Assembly (NCBI GenBank): GCA_030144725.1
Contig: JASKMD010000026.1
Coordinates: forward strand, 7,738,892 to 7,802,891
From: Haematococcus lacustris
Lineage: Eukaryota > Chlorophyta > Chlorophyceae > Chlamydomonadales > Haematococcaceae
DNA: 64,000 bases
Direction: 5' to 3'
Below are positions 48,297 through 60,084 of this stretch, in pieces; positions within the stretch are counted from its first letter, which is position 1, and the number at the start of each line of letters is the position of its first letter. Below the pieces are notes generated by a model, which was not told the origin of the DNA, made no database searches, and was given only the letters and a program-made list of their open reading frames with translations. Made by a program: the position numbers and the translations under genes.

Positions 48297-49500
48297 ACTA
48301 CTGTGCTACGGGCTGCTGGGCCTGCTCGGTCTCGCAGGTTCTTGAACCCCAATGCTGGGTACTCCTTGCCCTTGGCTGGAGCCGCTCCTCGGTGTTGCCA
48401 TATGCACAGCTCTAGTGGGCGCCACTTGCTCTACTCTTCCCGCTGGAGGTTGAGGGCTGCGTTGCAGTCCCTGTCCACCCATTTGCCAATGTCACTAGGG
48501 GTGGCCTGGTGCAACCAAGGGCACCACATGAGCCCCGCACTGGCGCCTCAAACCTCTTGCTCCAGGCTGACCGCAACAAGCGGTTCTGCACCTGACCTGG
48601 CTGGGGCTGCCAGCCTTCCAGCCTGGTGGCTTGCTGCGGTCCAGCTCCTCCTCACAGGGCTGGGGGCTGTTCATAACTGAGCTGACCCTGCCCACCCCGG
48701 GTGCCAATGCCTGCCTTGCCAACGAACACCACCAGCTGCTGGTGGGTCCCCCACCGCTTCTGGGACTCAATGGCTGCCTCCTCCTCCTGCTGCATGCCAC
48801 ACAAGGCACACAATGCGCCTGACATCCTTGGAAGGGCTGGGGACATGGCACCTAGCAGGTCACATGTGGGGAGGTCATCATCATCTGGCCCTGCCCCTCC
48901 CCCCCTACCCTTGGCACTCACACCTTCTTGAAGCAGCGCTCAATACCCTCTCCTGCGCGCCGCGCAGCCTCATCTTCTGTTCAGCCCACTTGGGATGCAG
49001 GTACTCCCCCCACACTGCATCCCAGGTGGCCAGGGTGACGGCCACATGCCGCTGGATGGCCACCAGGGAGGTGCCTGCTGGGGTGGCTGATGCTAGGTGC
49101 TGCAGCTCGAGCTTGACGTTGTCATTCCACCGCTGAGTGTTGCGGCGAGCCTGGATCAGGCCGCTGTCATGCTGCACCTGGCTCCTGGTCAGCTTGCTCC
49201 TGTAGAAGCCTTGCAAGCAGCCATCCTCACGCCACACCCCTGAAGCTGCGCTGACTGTCTGGATGGCCCCAGGCTCCAGCCCCATGCCCATCTGAGTGGT
49301 TGGGTTAATCTGGAACGCCCGCTCGTGAGCCAGGCCGCTGCCTATGTCAGTTGTTTTGCGCTTGTTGCTGCTGCTGCTGTCAGAGGGGTCTGCTGCTGGG
49401 CTGCTGCCAGAGGGGTCTGTTGCTGCTGCTGCTGTCAGAGGGGCCTGCTGCTGGGTTGCTGCCAGAGGGGCCTGCTGCTGGGCCCCGCATTAGTAAGGGC
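48297..49500 (-). mobile_element. TnpB/Fanzor-like copy F6 (subfamily 1), internally deleted
   Basis: The longest subfamily-1 copy. Reading from 49500 down: a Ser/Gln linker made by a CTGCTGCTG-rich minisatellite (49360-49490), AHERAFQINP, GLEPGAIQTVSAASGVW (RuvC-I position, Glu where the family's catalytic Asp is expected), SQVQHDSGLIQARRN, TLATWDAVWGEYLHPKWA, then QLVVFVGKAGIGTRGG. Directly after this a deletion removes the segment with the RuvC-II Glu and shifts the frame to VSSVMNSPQPCEEELD. The C-terminal part has a TAG at 48431-48433 and ends CACAGTAGTATG, the same base as F7. It cannot make an active nuclease. Confidence 0.75.
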
Positions 49501-50886
49501 ATAGCTGACGAGCGTGAGTTTGTGTTCCACTTTGCGATGCAGATGTGGGTTGGACGCTGTATGGACCGGTGTGTGCCAGTCATTCACACCGGTGTGTGCC
49601 AGACATTTCATGAAAGTTCACTTTGGTCACTCGGTGGCAACTCCCTTAGCCAAAATCAGGGTCACAGCCCTACACCTGGTCCAGCAACTCCCCAACGACT
49701 GAGAATTACACTTAAGCCCGAGAGAGTCTTGTGCTCCCCTAGGGCACACCAGCCTACATATTAAGTTTCAGAACTCAACTCCATGGTTTTCCAAGCCAGC
49801 CAGACCTGTTTGTTTGATGTATGGCATGAAACACATGATGCTGGTGCCGCCGCTGCCGCTGCCGCCGCTGCCGTCGCTGTAGAACTGACCTGAGTTACAA
49901 ACCACCAGCTACAAACCACCATCACAGAACCATCACAGCAACAGGCGCGGAATAGTTTGAAGTTTGTGGCAGCGTGGAACAACTTCTGCAACACCCGCTT
50001 CCCCCATAGATCAGGATGACACAGGCTAATGATACACAAGGCGTGCAACGTCCGCACCCATGCCTATCACAACCCAGTTGTCACGCTACTACAAGGTGCA
50101 ACATGGTGTGCTGAGACCCCTGATGTGAAGAGCTACTTTGGATGGGAGTGTAGACGCAAAAGGCTGACTCGATCTTGTCCTCGTTCTTGTCCGGGCACAG
50201 GGAGCAGCCCAACTGCTTCGAACAGCCCTCGGCAAACAACCAGCATCCAGCATCCAACAGCACATTATTCCCCTACTAATGAGGGGGGCCTGTGTTTGTC
50301 CGGACTCTGTGTCTGAGACAAACATCCTAAGCTACCTAAGCTCCACCCCCACCCCCTTGCGAGGGTCGGGCGATCGATAACATGCAACAGCGTGAGCAGC
50401 AACAGTAGCAGCGTCAAGGGTTTATGACGTTAGCTGCATACAATGGCAGCTGTGGTCCTAGCAAGGCACAACTGCGACAAGTCTGCTGTTCGACAGGGTC
50501 CAGCCTGGCCTTGCTAGGCCTGTCATCGCCCTGCCTCTGTTAGTCAGACAGCTGTGTGGATCAGCTGTCATGGTTGCCTCTTGTCCACATCTTGTCTACA
50601 TCTCACTCCAAGCACCTGCCATGATGCTGAGGTTGGGCCTGAACAGGTGGCTTAGGACCCCAACAGCATGAGCTGCTGGTTCCCGGTCACCTCAAGATCT
50701 TTCAGGTCTGCTATTTCACAGGGTTCAGTCTAGGCCAGGGTCTAGTTAGGCCACGCTGGTGGTTCCATGCCAGCTAGCAATATGTCGGCACGCCACACCC
50801 TGGCTTGTGTCACCCCCTGTGGCAGCCTCCATGCCGCCCTGGCCACACGATGCTGGTCAGCTGCGAAGGGAAAGCAGGGACATGGC
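49501..50886. other. Intergenic with dispersed repeats
   Basis: No gene supported. At 49843-49880 a CCGCCGCTGCCGCTG run; at 50261-50390 the second copy of the CACATTATTCCCCTACTAAT segment with CACCCCCTTGCGAGGGTCGG; at about 50652-50750 a roughly 100 bp sequence inverted relative to 54180-54290, with a third partial copy at about 50478-50525. Confidence 0.55.
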
Positions 50887-53800
50887 TCAGGCTCGCCGCT
50901 TTGGCGCTGCCGCCCGGGGCGCTGCCGCTGGTCGGGGCGCTGCCGCTGCACGGGGTGCTGCCGCCTGTGTCCTCACTACAGGCGCAGGCGCCGCAGCTGC
51001 TGCCCTAGGGGGTGCAGCTGCACGTGGCTGGGCGGCAGGGCGAGGCTCTGCTGCAGCCTGGGGGGGTCGAGCGGCAGGGCGGGGTGATGCTGCGGTGCGC
51101 GGGGCTGGGGCAGGAGGAGAGCCGGGGGGGGAGGTAGCAGCAGGTCGTGGGTTTGTGGTTGGGGGGCGGGGTGGGGGAGGCGGTGCCACCCGGGGTGCGG
51201 CAGCTGGGGTGCTGCTGCTGCGTGGGGTTAGGGGAGCGGTGGTTGGTGGAGGTGGTGTGGATGGAGGGGTTGCTGAGCTAGGGCCAGCAGCAGGTGGTGA
51301 TGACGTGAAGGTCCTAGGTGGGCTAGACGCTGCAGGGGCAGGAGGGGTGGGGTTGGGTGTAGGGGTGGTGGCAGTGGGGGTGCGGGATGCTGCCATGCTG
51401 CTGCTGGGTGAGGGAGCTGGCCGGACTGAGGGTGTGGGTGTTGGGCTGGGTGGAGTGGACGAGCTCGTTTGGATTGCTGAAGGTGGCGGCGAGGCGGATG
51501 GTGCAGGGCGGGAAGCAAAGGAGGACTGGCTGAGGGGAGGGCTGGAAGGGGTGGGACTTGAAGTAGACCCCGGCGCTGAGGGTGGCAAGGAGGGGGACAG
51601 AGGTGAGGGTGAAGCCAGTGGTGACACTGCTCGCTGTAGCGATGAGGGGGAGGGAGGGGAGGTAGTGGGAGGTGAGGAGGGAGGGGAGGGGGAGGCCGGG
51701 GAGGGGGAGGAGGGGCCCTGTGGAGAACTGCTTAGCCCTGTGCTAAGGACAACGCCAGGGCTGGGGCTGGGGCTGGGGCTGGGGCTGTTTCCTGAGCCCG
51801 AGCTTGAGAAGAGGGCAGGGCTGGGGCTGGGGCTGGGGCTAGGGTTGTTTCCAGAGCTAGGGCTGGGGATGAGGGCAGGGCTGGGGCTGGGGCTGAACCC
51901 TGGGCTGGGGCTGAGGCCGGGGCTAGGGCTGGGGCCGGGGCTGGGGCCGGGGCTGGGGCTGGGGCTTGGACTGAATCCAGGGCTAGGGCTGAGGCCGGGG
52001 CTGGGGCTGGGTCTTGGGCTAGGGCTAGGGCTGGGGCTGGATCCAGGGCTGGGGCTGGGACTGGGGCTAGGGCTGGGGCTGGGGGTTCTAGGAGTGGCAG
52101 GGGGTGTGTAGGGCGTGTAGGGAGTAGAGCTGGGTGTGTAGGATGCGCCGCCCCCACCAGAGGGCAGGGAAGCATAGGGCGCAGCAGCAGCAGCCGGGCT
52201 GCTCGAGGGGCTGCTGTAAGGGGCAACGGCTGGGGGGGAAGGTGCAGGGGGCGAGGGGCTGGACTGGGGCAGGGCAGGGCAGCCACAGCCCAGAGCGCTG
52301 CGCACAGCTGTGACTAGACTGGGTGTCAACGCCTGCAGGCAGACGTATGCAATATGAGCCTTCCACAGATGTAGTGCCTGACTTGCGCCTGAGGCTCGTG
52401 GAGCTCACCCCAGCCACCGCGTCCCTGACTGCTTCAGAAGACCCAGTGGCGCATCCCTGCTGTAGGCCACTGACCAGCTCGCCTCTGAAGCTGGACGCGA
52501 CAGGCTGCAGGGTGAGGCAGGGGGAGCATTGGCATACAACGCGACAGGGAGGGGCGGGGAGAGTCAGGCAGGGGGGTGGGGCAGGGGTGCCAGAAAGAGG
52601 CAAGGCATGACCAAGCAGGATGAGGTAGAGTTGGGGAAAAAAGGGTCAGAGCGGGGCTGAGTAGAGGCAGGTGGAGCAGGGTGTGAGACAGCAAGTGAAG
52701 GAGCGGGAGCATGACAGCGTAGAGGCCCTCCCACCCACTCGCTGGCAGAAGTCCCCAGCCAGTGTGTCGGCCACACTGGTGGCCAGGTTCCCTTGGTTGC
52801 CGCAGCCTGCACCCAAGCGGCATGCCAGGCTCAAGGGTGAAGGCAAGGTGAATGCCACCCTCACATCCCTGGCCTTGGGTTCCAGCCCTCGCTGAGAAGC
52901 ACTTGCTGGGTGGGGTCGCATGCACGGCTGTGTGCGGCAACATATGGGCTCGATGACGTGCCCTCTAGCCAGCAGTGGGCGCATGGGTGCAGTGCGCAAC
53001 AGGTTCTTTACCAGGTGTCTGCACCTACTGCACCCGCGGTGCTGCGAGGCTCTCTGCATCTCGAGGCTCTCGAGGCTCTCGAGGCTCTCGAGCCACTGAC
53101 TAAGCAGCCAGCCCATCACTGCGGCCTTGGCTGCCCCTGCCCACTAGTCGCAGTCTGGCGAGCTCTGCTTCATCACACTGGAGGCTGTGACACTCTGCTC
53201 TGAAGCCTGCAGGTCCTCCTGCAGCACACCTTGCTGGGCCGTGAAGTTCCCTATCGTGCCGGCCAGTGCTGAGGCGACCGTGTTGACGTCTGCACCATTG
53301 CACACCTGCTCGGGGCAATGTGGAAGGCGCAAGGTGCAAGAGTCACAGCGGGATATGTGGGCCTCTTCACCAAACTGTGAGGGACGGCCTAACAAGCATG
53401 CCCACAACAAGCTGCAGGATCCAAGGGGGGCTGATAGGACAAAGGCCACACAACATCATGGAGACGCCAGCATGACACGCCCCCTTGCATGACGAAGCCC
53501 TTGGGCATAGCCATTTTCGTGGTGAAGATTGCTTGCGCAAAGCACAATGCAAAGCATGATGGTATCCTAGTACGTCTGATTGTGACTTAGTTGCTCAATT
53601 GCGTACTGACCTGCGTCACGGCATCTTGAACCGAGTTCCTTGTTTGTAACAATGTCCGGCTGCCTGCGAGCAGCACAAGAAGTGGGAAGGGAGTCAAATC
53701 GTCAATTGCTGCGCCGAGGCCCCGGAACCAACCGTCCGGCCGGCGAGATGAAGCTTATACTATATACGCTGCACACGGAGCCTTCTGGGGCACGTCGCAG

Positions 53801-53951
53801 GTGCGTATCGCAACGCAACGCTGAATCGATGGCGCCGCGGCACGATGTGCCTCGCCGCACCTTGCGCGCGCAGCGCATATGAGAAGCTGCGAGCCAAGGC
53901 CACCAGCAAAACCAGCGCTAGCGTACTTGGTCGTCGCAGATTAAGTGTCAT
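50887..53951 (-). CDS. Secreted Ala/Cys-module, Ser/Pro-rich protein (gene C)
   Basis: Six exons, all phases consistent: 53861-53951, 53611-53663, 53230-53305, 52739-52806, 52409-52504, 50887-52332; 609 aa. Signal peptide in exon 1 (RRPSTLALVLLVALARSFSYA). Exon 3 VCNGADVNTVASALAG, exon 4 GCGNQGNLATSVADTLAG, exon 5 SSEAVRDAVAG: each has the Cys-plus-helix pattern seen at the same exon position and phase in gene D. Exon 6 opens with TAVRSALGCGC and continues for about 470 residues of Ser/Pro runs ([11 protein letters not shown]), ending PKRRA. Probably an extracellular, heavily O-glycosylated wall or matrix protein. Function is inferred from composition only. Confidence 0.82.
51750..52090. repeat. 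Coding GGGGCTGGGGCT/AGGGCT repeat in gene C
   Basis: Hexanucleotide-based array inside the last exon of gene C, encoding Ser-Pro repeats on the minus strand. Confidence 0.85.
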
Positions 53952-55523
53952 TTTGGACGGAGTGGAGGACCGATGGTCCGTGGCAGCGCGTAGCTTTTAG
54001 ACAGCGCGATGAGGGTGATGCGGTGTTAGTACCTACCTGAGGTCACCTGAAAAAGCGAACCGTTGCTTTCGCCATATGGCGACATGGAGGCTGCCGCAGG
54101 GGTTACGCAGGCCAGGGTGTGGCGTGCAGACATATCGCTAGCTGACATGGAAGCACAAGCGGTCTGTTATGGCCTAGCTGTACCCTGGCCTGGCAAGGCC
54201 AGACTGGATCCTGTCAAATAGCAGAACTGATGATCTTGAGCTGACATGGAACCACCAGCTCATGCTGTTGGGGTCCTGAGCTACCTGTTGTTGGGGTCCT
54301 ATAGCACCAGGCTCAACACAGTTGCTTTCGCCATATCTCCAGTGTCGTTGGTCCTGGCCATTGGAGCTCTTGCGTCTTGCACCGCCTCCTGGGTGGCCTT
54401 TCATAAACCCTGCCCTGTCGCTACACCTCAAAACGAGCACCATTAGTATTAGATCCTCCTTGAGATGGAAAACGTGTAGGACCACTAGTTGTCAATTGAT
54501 TGATAACAAGTAGCATTACTTGGAGCAGTACGCTGAAAACCATTATGTGTTGTTAACCCCCACGCTGAAAACCATTATGTGTTGATAGGGTGCTGAATGT
54601 AATCCCCTCTTGTGGTTGAACGATGTTGAATGATACACGTATTACCCATCACTGACCCCCACCGTTAGTTGGGTTCTGGTTGTATTCCCCTCTTGTGGTT
54701 GAACGATGTATGACAAGAACACTCATCACGCACTTTGATTGTGGCGTTGGCCTCTACTGAATGTGCGCCACAACCAATAAAGCACAATAAGCACATGGTG
54801 CGCACAATATCAAACTGACCCTGCTTGGCCAGTGCTTCTTTTAGATCTTTGTTACACTTGCGCCTGTGCCAGGCGTAGCACCTTTGTACACCACTCAACT
54901 AATCCCGCCAGGGGTTTGCAACATATCACAGCATGTACGCAACACCACCCAAATACCTACTGTCAACCCTGCGCTGCCTATGAGATCCTGAAGTAGAGTT
55001 CTGATACATAGCAGTGCTTTGCATGACTAAACAGTTCCAGCCCTAGTAGAGATGCTACTGAGCCTGTAAAGATGTGAACCTCACTACAATGCACCTTCGT
55101 ACTCACAGCACGTCAGCAAACACCACTCGCTGGCATTAAACATGCACACAATGCACAGCCTTTCACTACCTGAAGTGCCTGAACCAATTTCATACCATGA
55201 AGCTAACACAACTGGTGACCATGCCTAAGAATCTATGTAGCTGTGTGATGGCTCGACAGCTGCTCATCCGACTTATCTATATGGGTGGAAAGGGACACAG
55301 ATGGCAACATGTTATGGGTTTGATATGGACATCATTGTAATGTGATATATGCAGCGTGATGCAGGCTGCATAGGAGCAAACACACAAGCAGGCAGACTGC
55401 ATGGCATGCCACCATAGGCAGTCCCGAGCATGAAGCCATGTCACACCTAGAATGGTAGCTGTGGCTGTGCTTGGCTGGCAGAACTTGTGAAGGCAGACCT
55501 GCCCTGGTCTTGGGTCAGTGGCT
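53952..55523. other. Intergenic between genes C and D
   Basis: Contains the inverted copy of the 50652-50750 repeat (about 54180-54290) and two short direct duplications: ACGCTGAAAACCATTATGTG (54528 and 54560 region) and CCCCTCTTGTGGTTGAACGA (54603 and 54686 region). A minus-strand frame at 54665-54898 (CYAWHRRKCNKDLKEALA) is unrecognised and too short to call a gene. Confidence 0.5.
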
Positions 55524-58471
55524 TCAGCTGCGCCGTCCTTGGCGGTCCTGGCGGTCCTGGCGCTGGACCTGGTTTGCAGGAGCCTGTTGCCGTGGTGCAG
55601 ACTGGGCTTGAGCAGCCGCTGGCCTTGGAGCTGGCTGAGCTTGTGGACGCTCTTGGCGTGGCTGGCTTGCTGCTGGCCGTGTTTGCTGAGGGGCTTGACG
55701 AGGCGGGCTGGCAGCACTCCTTTCAGTGACGGGGGGCTGTTGCCTGGGAGTAGATGCCTGTCGCTCAGGCCCTCCCCCTCCTGATGATCGGGTGGGTGGA
55801 GCAGAGGAGGTGCTTTGGCTGCTTGGGCGTGGGGTGGGGTTTGCAGAAGGGGTGGGTCTGGCAGGCGGGGCGGTCCTTGATTGGGAAGACTGAGCTGGGC
55901 TGCTTTGGCTAGATGAGCTGGTTGCTGATGGACGAGAAGCAGAAGTGGAGGAGGGCGTGGAGGGCGAGGAGGGCGAGGAGGTAGGCGGTGAGGGGCGGCT
56001 GGTGGCAGTATTGGGGGGCGAGCGGGAGGGAGAGGAGGGTGAAGAGGGGGGGTTGGAGGGAGAGGAGGGCGTTGGCACAGGCACAGGCACAGGGACAGGC
56101 ACTGGGACAATGACCCGGGTGGTTCCAAAGCCTCGGCCTCCGTAGTCATACCTCCGGCCAAACCCATTGAACACAGGCTGTACCGGCTGCACTGGCTGGA
56201 TGACCTGAGGCTGCAGGACAATAGTCTGGGGTGCAGGGGCGCTGGCAGGGGTGACTGGGATGGGGTTCTGGGCTGTAGCAGCGATCACTGGAACGAAAGG
56301 AGGTGATGGGCTGGGCGATGGGCTGGGTGATGGGCTGGTGGGAGAGCGTGAGGAGGTGCAGCCACAGGGGCCTTGGACGGCCCTTAGCACCACTGAGATG
56401 GGGAAAGTGATAGCCTGCAGTGCAGCAGCAGTAGTGGCTCGCGGTTTGTGGCACATGCAGACACACACACACCCCTGATGCACTAGGGTCCCGTCACCAT
56501 GCTCCCTGTGGCCGCTGTTCCCAGCATGTGCTCAGCACTGGGCCGTTCCCCTTGTGCGTGCACACTGCCCTGGCCGTCACTACAGCAGCTGCCACTGTGA
56601 CAGCAGGTGAGCTCCACGCCCCTGAACGCATGCACTGTGTGTGATGCCATCACGGCACACTGCATGGCCACCGCAAGTGAGGCACGGCATCACTGACCGC
56701 GGTCACTGCGTCCCTCACGGCCTTGGCCTTTGCATCATAGCCGGGGCTGGAGGAGCAGGTGGCCTGCCCCGCGGAGGAGATGGCGGACTGGATGCCGCCC
56801 CTGAAGGTGTCCACTGTGGAGGCTGATGTGGCCTGGGCAGGCAGGGCACCACCGCCAGCACCACCAGCAGTCAGGCCAGATGCAGGTAATGTGTCAGCAG
56901 AGGTGCTCGCAGCAGTGCCAGCAGTGAGGCCACACGCCTATGGCCGCCACAGGGGCAGTCACGGGCAGTCACAAGGCACTGCACCGGATGTTTACCAACA
57001 GGCTGTCCAGCATGCAGTGGCTAAGTAGCGCAGCAATGTAGGGCAAGACCCAGCTGGCACAAGGGAGCAGGGTGAGGATGAGGGCCAGCACTGAGCTGGT
57101 GATGTGCCAAGTACGAGGGTGATACATTTGGCTTTCATCATGCAGGGATGGTGTGCATGTCCTTGCACTAGCCATACTCAAGCATTGCTGCCACGCTTGA
57201 GTAGTGTTTGTGCAGGCATCAGTGATGCTCAAGCACGGTTTGCATCCCCCAGCTGACAACACTGTGACCATGGTTATGTTGCAACTTGTTGTCCACACAG
57301 CACAGCTCCAGCAACATGTGGCCTACTGCAGCCACACAATCCCTCACCGCCTGGCAGTTGTTGGTGATGCCGGCGAAAGATGATGACAGCGCCTGGGCCA
57401 CAGCGTCGGCCAGCACTCGCGCATCCTCATTGACATTGCCACAGCCTGCAGCTGAGAGCAGTCAGCAGCACCCACACCCCAGATCCTGACTCTGTGACCA
57501 TGCAACCACGTCAGGGAGGCCATAGGTGGGGCTGGTGGCGAGCAGTGCTGGCGGCTGGGAGGGCGCTGGACAGGGGTGCTTGGTCGCACACCTGAGCTGG
57601 GCTGGGAGGTCGCAGCCTGGGCGTAGGCCTGGCCAGTGGCGGTGGCCACAGCAGCAGCAAGGGAGGCCGAGGCACCGTCCACACCGGAGCGACTGTTGCA
57701 CAGCTGCAGGGCGCCAAGCAGGCCTACTCTTACACATGCCGACTGCAACAGCAGCCCAGCTCTTGTGCCAGGCAGGTGCCAGGCTGGTTGGGGCCCTCAG
57801 TCGAGCTATCATGTGGGGCTGGCACTGCATGCAGTTGCTGGCAGCACCCACCTCTGACACAACCCTTTTCACTTCACTCAATGTCCTTCCCCCGGCTTCC
57901 TGGGCCCTCTGGTTGAGACCACCGCTGGCTGCAGCAGTGCAGGGGCAGTCAGGCAGCAGCAAGGTGGTGACCGCAGCATGGCAGCCGTGAGCATCAACAG
58001 GCACGCATGGGCCATGGTAGGGGTCAGCCAGGGCGCGGTGACAGTGCGGGGTATGCCGGGGCTCGAGAGGCAGACCGCGCACTGTGCTCGCGCTGCTAGT
58101 TCAGGTGCAAGCTGGTGAGCTCACTCACATGCCGACTGCTTGAGCTCGCGGCGACTAGGTGTGCGGCTGGTTGTCGCCGCCCCTGCAGCCAAGGTGTCGC
58201 ACTCGTCGTGTCGTTCTACAACAAGCGCGGACAACCCTCCTGGGTTCCGCAGCTTCCCGCCCGAAGCTGCTCGCGCCGGGCTGTGACTACCCCCCCTTTA
58301 TGCCGTAAAAAGCGTGAACGCGATGCCTCGGAGCTCTTCGCTAGCATAGTACTGCGCTGCCTGTCTCCTAGTTGCGCGCACTGGTATGTTGTGTGCAGCA
58401 CGACACTCACCCTCTACCCACAACCCAGCCGCGAAGATGACCAGATAGCTTAACAGCGCCTTCGCGCGCAT
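55524..58471 (-). CDS. Secreted Ala/Cys-module, Ser/Pro-rich protein (gene D)
   Basis: Six exons, all phases consistent: 58411-58471, 57852-57928, 57592-57703, 57348-57445, 56698-56832, 55524-56414; 457 aa. Signal peptide AKALLSYLVIFAAGLW. Helical modules: NQRAQEAGGRTLSEVKRVV, LCNSRSGVDGASASLAAAVA, GCGNVNEDARVLADAVAQAL, and YDAKAKAVRDAVTA with a Cys. The last exon has [19 protein letters not shown], a Val/Gln/Pro stretch, NGFGRRYDYGGRGFG, then Ser/Pro and Gln/Arg-rich sequence ending RQDRQGRRS. Exon order and phases equal those of gene C. Everything from exon 5 to the first intron is duplicated in inverted orientation as gene E. Likely extracellular. Confidence 0.82.
56776..58280 (+). repeat. 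Left arm of the gene D/E inverted duplication
   Basis: Pairs with 62494-64000 (coordinates sum to about 120,775). It spans part of exon 5 to within the first intron of gene D. The signal-peptide exon lies outside and differs between D and E. Confidence 0.95.
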
Positions 58472-58702
58472 CGCTGCTTGCTGTCGTCACGTTAGAAGCT
58501 GCCCTGTTGCGAATGTGTCTATTCGTGGAAAGGGGAACCGGCTCGTATGGGTGTTCTGGTTGCAACAGCTGCCTATTGTGCAGCGCGGCTGGTTCGACTC
58601 TGGCGAGTAGGTTGAGAAATTTGGCTAGCCCATGTAAATGTGTGAATCTCCCAACTAGTATTCCTGATACCTCATTCCTAACTGCTAGAACTGGAAGTTA
58701 GC
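58472..58702. promoter_or_regulatory. Upstream region of gene D
   Basis: 230 bp between the gene D start and F7. No TATA box recognised. A GGTTCGACTCT word near 58589 is not part of a tRNA. Confidence 0.4.
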
Positions 58703-59215
58703 ATACTACTGTGCTACGGGCTGCTGGGCCTGCTCGGTCTCGCAGTTTCTTGAAGCCCAGTGCTGGGTACTCCTTGCCCTTGGCTGGAGCCGCTCCTCGG
58801 TGTTGCCATATGCACAGCTCCAGTGGGCTCCACTTACTCTACTCTTCCCGCTGGAGGTTGAGGGCTGCGTTGCAGTCCCTGTCCACCCATTTGCCAAGGT
58901 CCCCAGGGGTGGCCTGGGCCAGCCAAGGGCACCACATGAGCCCCCGCACTGGCGCCTCAAACCACTTGCTCCAGGCTGACCACAACAAGTGGTTCTGCAC
59001 CTGACCTGGCTGGGGCTTCCAGCCTTCAGCATCCTCCAGCGGGGTGCTACGCAGCTCGGAGCTGCTGGAGTTAAGGCTGTACTTGCACACCACACGCACA
59101 AACAGCTTGGACACCGCGTTGGTGATGCCGTACTTGGAGCGGGCTCCCTTGGCCCGTAGCTTGACATAACGATTTGCATAGCAACTTGTGAGCACAACAT
59201 GCAGCATTTGTGGGC
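58703..59215 (-). mobile_element. TnpB/Fanzor-like copy F7 (subfamily 1)
   Basis: Reads NAVSKLFVRVVCKYSLNSSS, then GWKPQPGQVQ, SAWSKWFEAPVRGLMWCP, and the RuvC-III VDRDCNAALN, then a TAG at 58839-58841, after which the same frame continues SKWSPLELC and AKGKEYPALGFKKL. RuvC-I and RuvC-II are missing. The 3' boundary (CACAGTAGTATG) is identical to that of F6, and the TAG is shared with F6, so both descend from one already interrupted source. Confidence 0.75.
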
Positions 59216-59282
59216 ATTATGGGTTGTGGGCATCATGGGAGCCCACACATGAGGAATAACAAGACATACTCTTCAATATGGG

Positions 59283-60066
59283 CATCACCTTGCTTCGCAT
59301 AGGACACAGTGACTTGCATTGGCCACCACTCTTACATGGGTTGGCGAACATCTCCTGTGTGTTGACAGCCATCTGCTCGGCAAGGGCGCCAATGGTGTTG
59401 TCATCACCCTTCAGTTCGGTCTTGTCCAGCTCCACCAGCTTGGCTGTGATGACAGCATTGTCGGGGTGCGCTATAGAGGCCTTGGGGAGGTCACACAGAT
59501 CCTGCTTGTGTGCAGGGCCACGCATGATGTGCTTCCAGATTGACAGCTCGCTCGGTCTGGCGTACTCCGCAGCCCATTCTTTTACTCTCTTGGCCATCAG
59601 AGGGTCCAGGATGTTGTCCAAGGTGCTGGTGAGGAACTGGGGCAGAGGGGAGGGGGCGCCTGCTGGCCAGCCTGGGGCTGCAGCGCTCCTGCAGCTTGGG
59701 CTGCCAGGCAGGCTGGGCTGGGCCTGCTGCAGGGCTCTTGGGGCCAGGGAGAGGGTCCAGGGGGGCCGCACCCTGGGCTGGAGGAGTCTGCACCGAGGGA
59801 GGGGGAGGAACAGGCTGGAAGTCAGGGTTGGGAGGCCCCACCATGCACTAGGCCAGCTGCATTAGTCTACCCAGGGTGCAACACCCAGGCTGGTTAGCTT
59901 GCGCTTCTTGCGGCTCATGCCGACCATCAGCCTGAAGTGCGCCACGATGTTGTTGGTGTCGGATGCGGTGTCGGATGCGGCTGGAGTCCTGATGAAGCCC
60001 TTCAAGTAGCACTTGACGAACTGGAGCCTCAAATTGGCCTGCTCCTCCAGTCTATCCTTCAGCGCC
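59283..60066 (-). CDS. Unrecognised fragmentary coding region
   Basis: Two convincing coding blocks on the minus strand. Near 60060-59880: [39 protein letters not shown] with a basic NLS-like cluster. Near 59640-59283: [54 protein letters not shown], and a Cys-rich end. The link between them (Pro-rich, 59650-59830) changes frame, so introns or decay are involved. I do not know the family; a repetitive or transposon-borne gene is likely because its first block is duplicated at 61584-61640. Confidence 0.4.
59998..60054. repeat. 57 bp direct repeat flanking the CCCCG satellite (left copy)
   Basis: Matches 61584-61640 with about six changes. Both encode RLEEQAN[L/S]RLQFV[K/E]CYLKG on the minus strand. 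Confidence 0.9.
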
Positions 60067-60084
60067 GACAGGGCCTACCCACCA

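Noticed and set aside
58570..58610. Possible tRNA (GGTTCGACTCT box)
   Set aside because: No pairing T-stem or acceptor stem around it.
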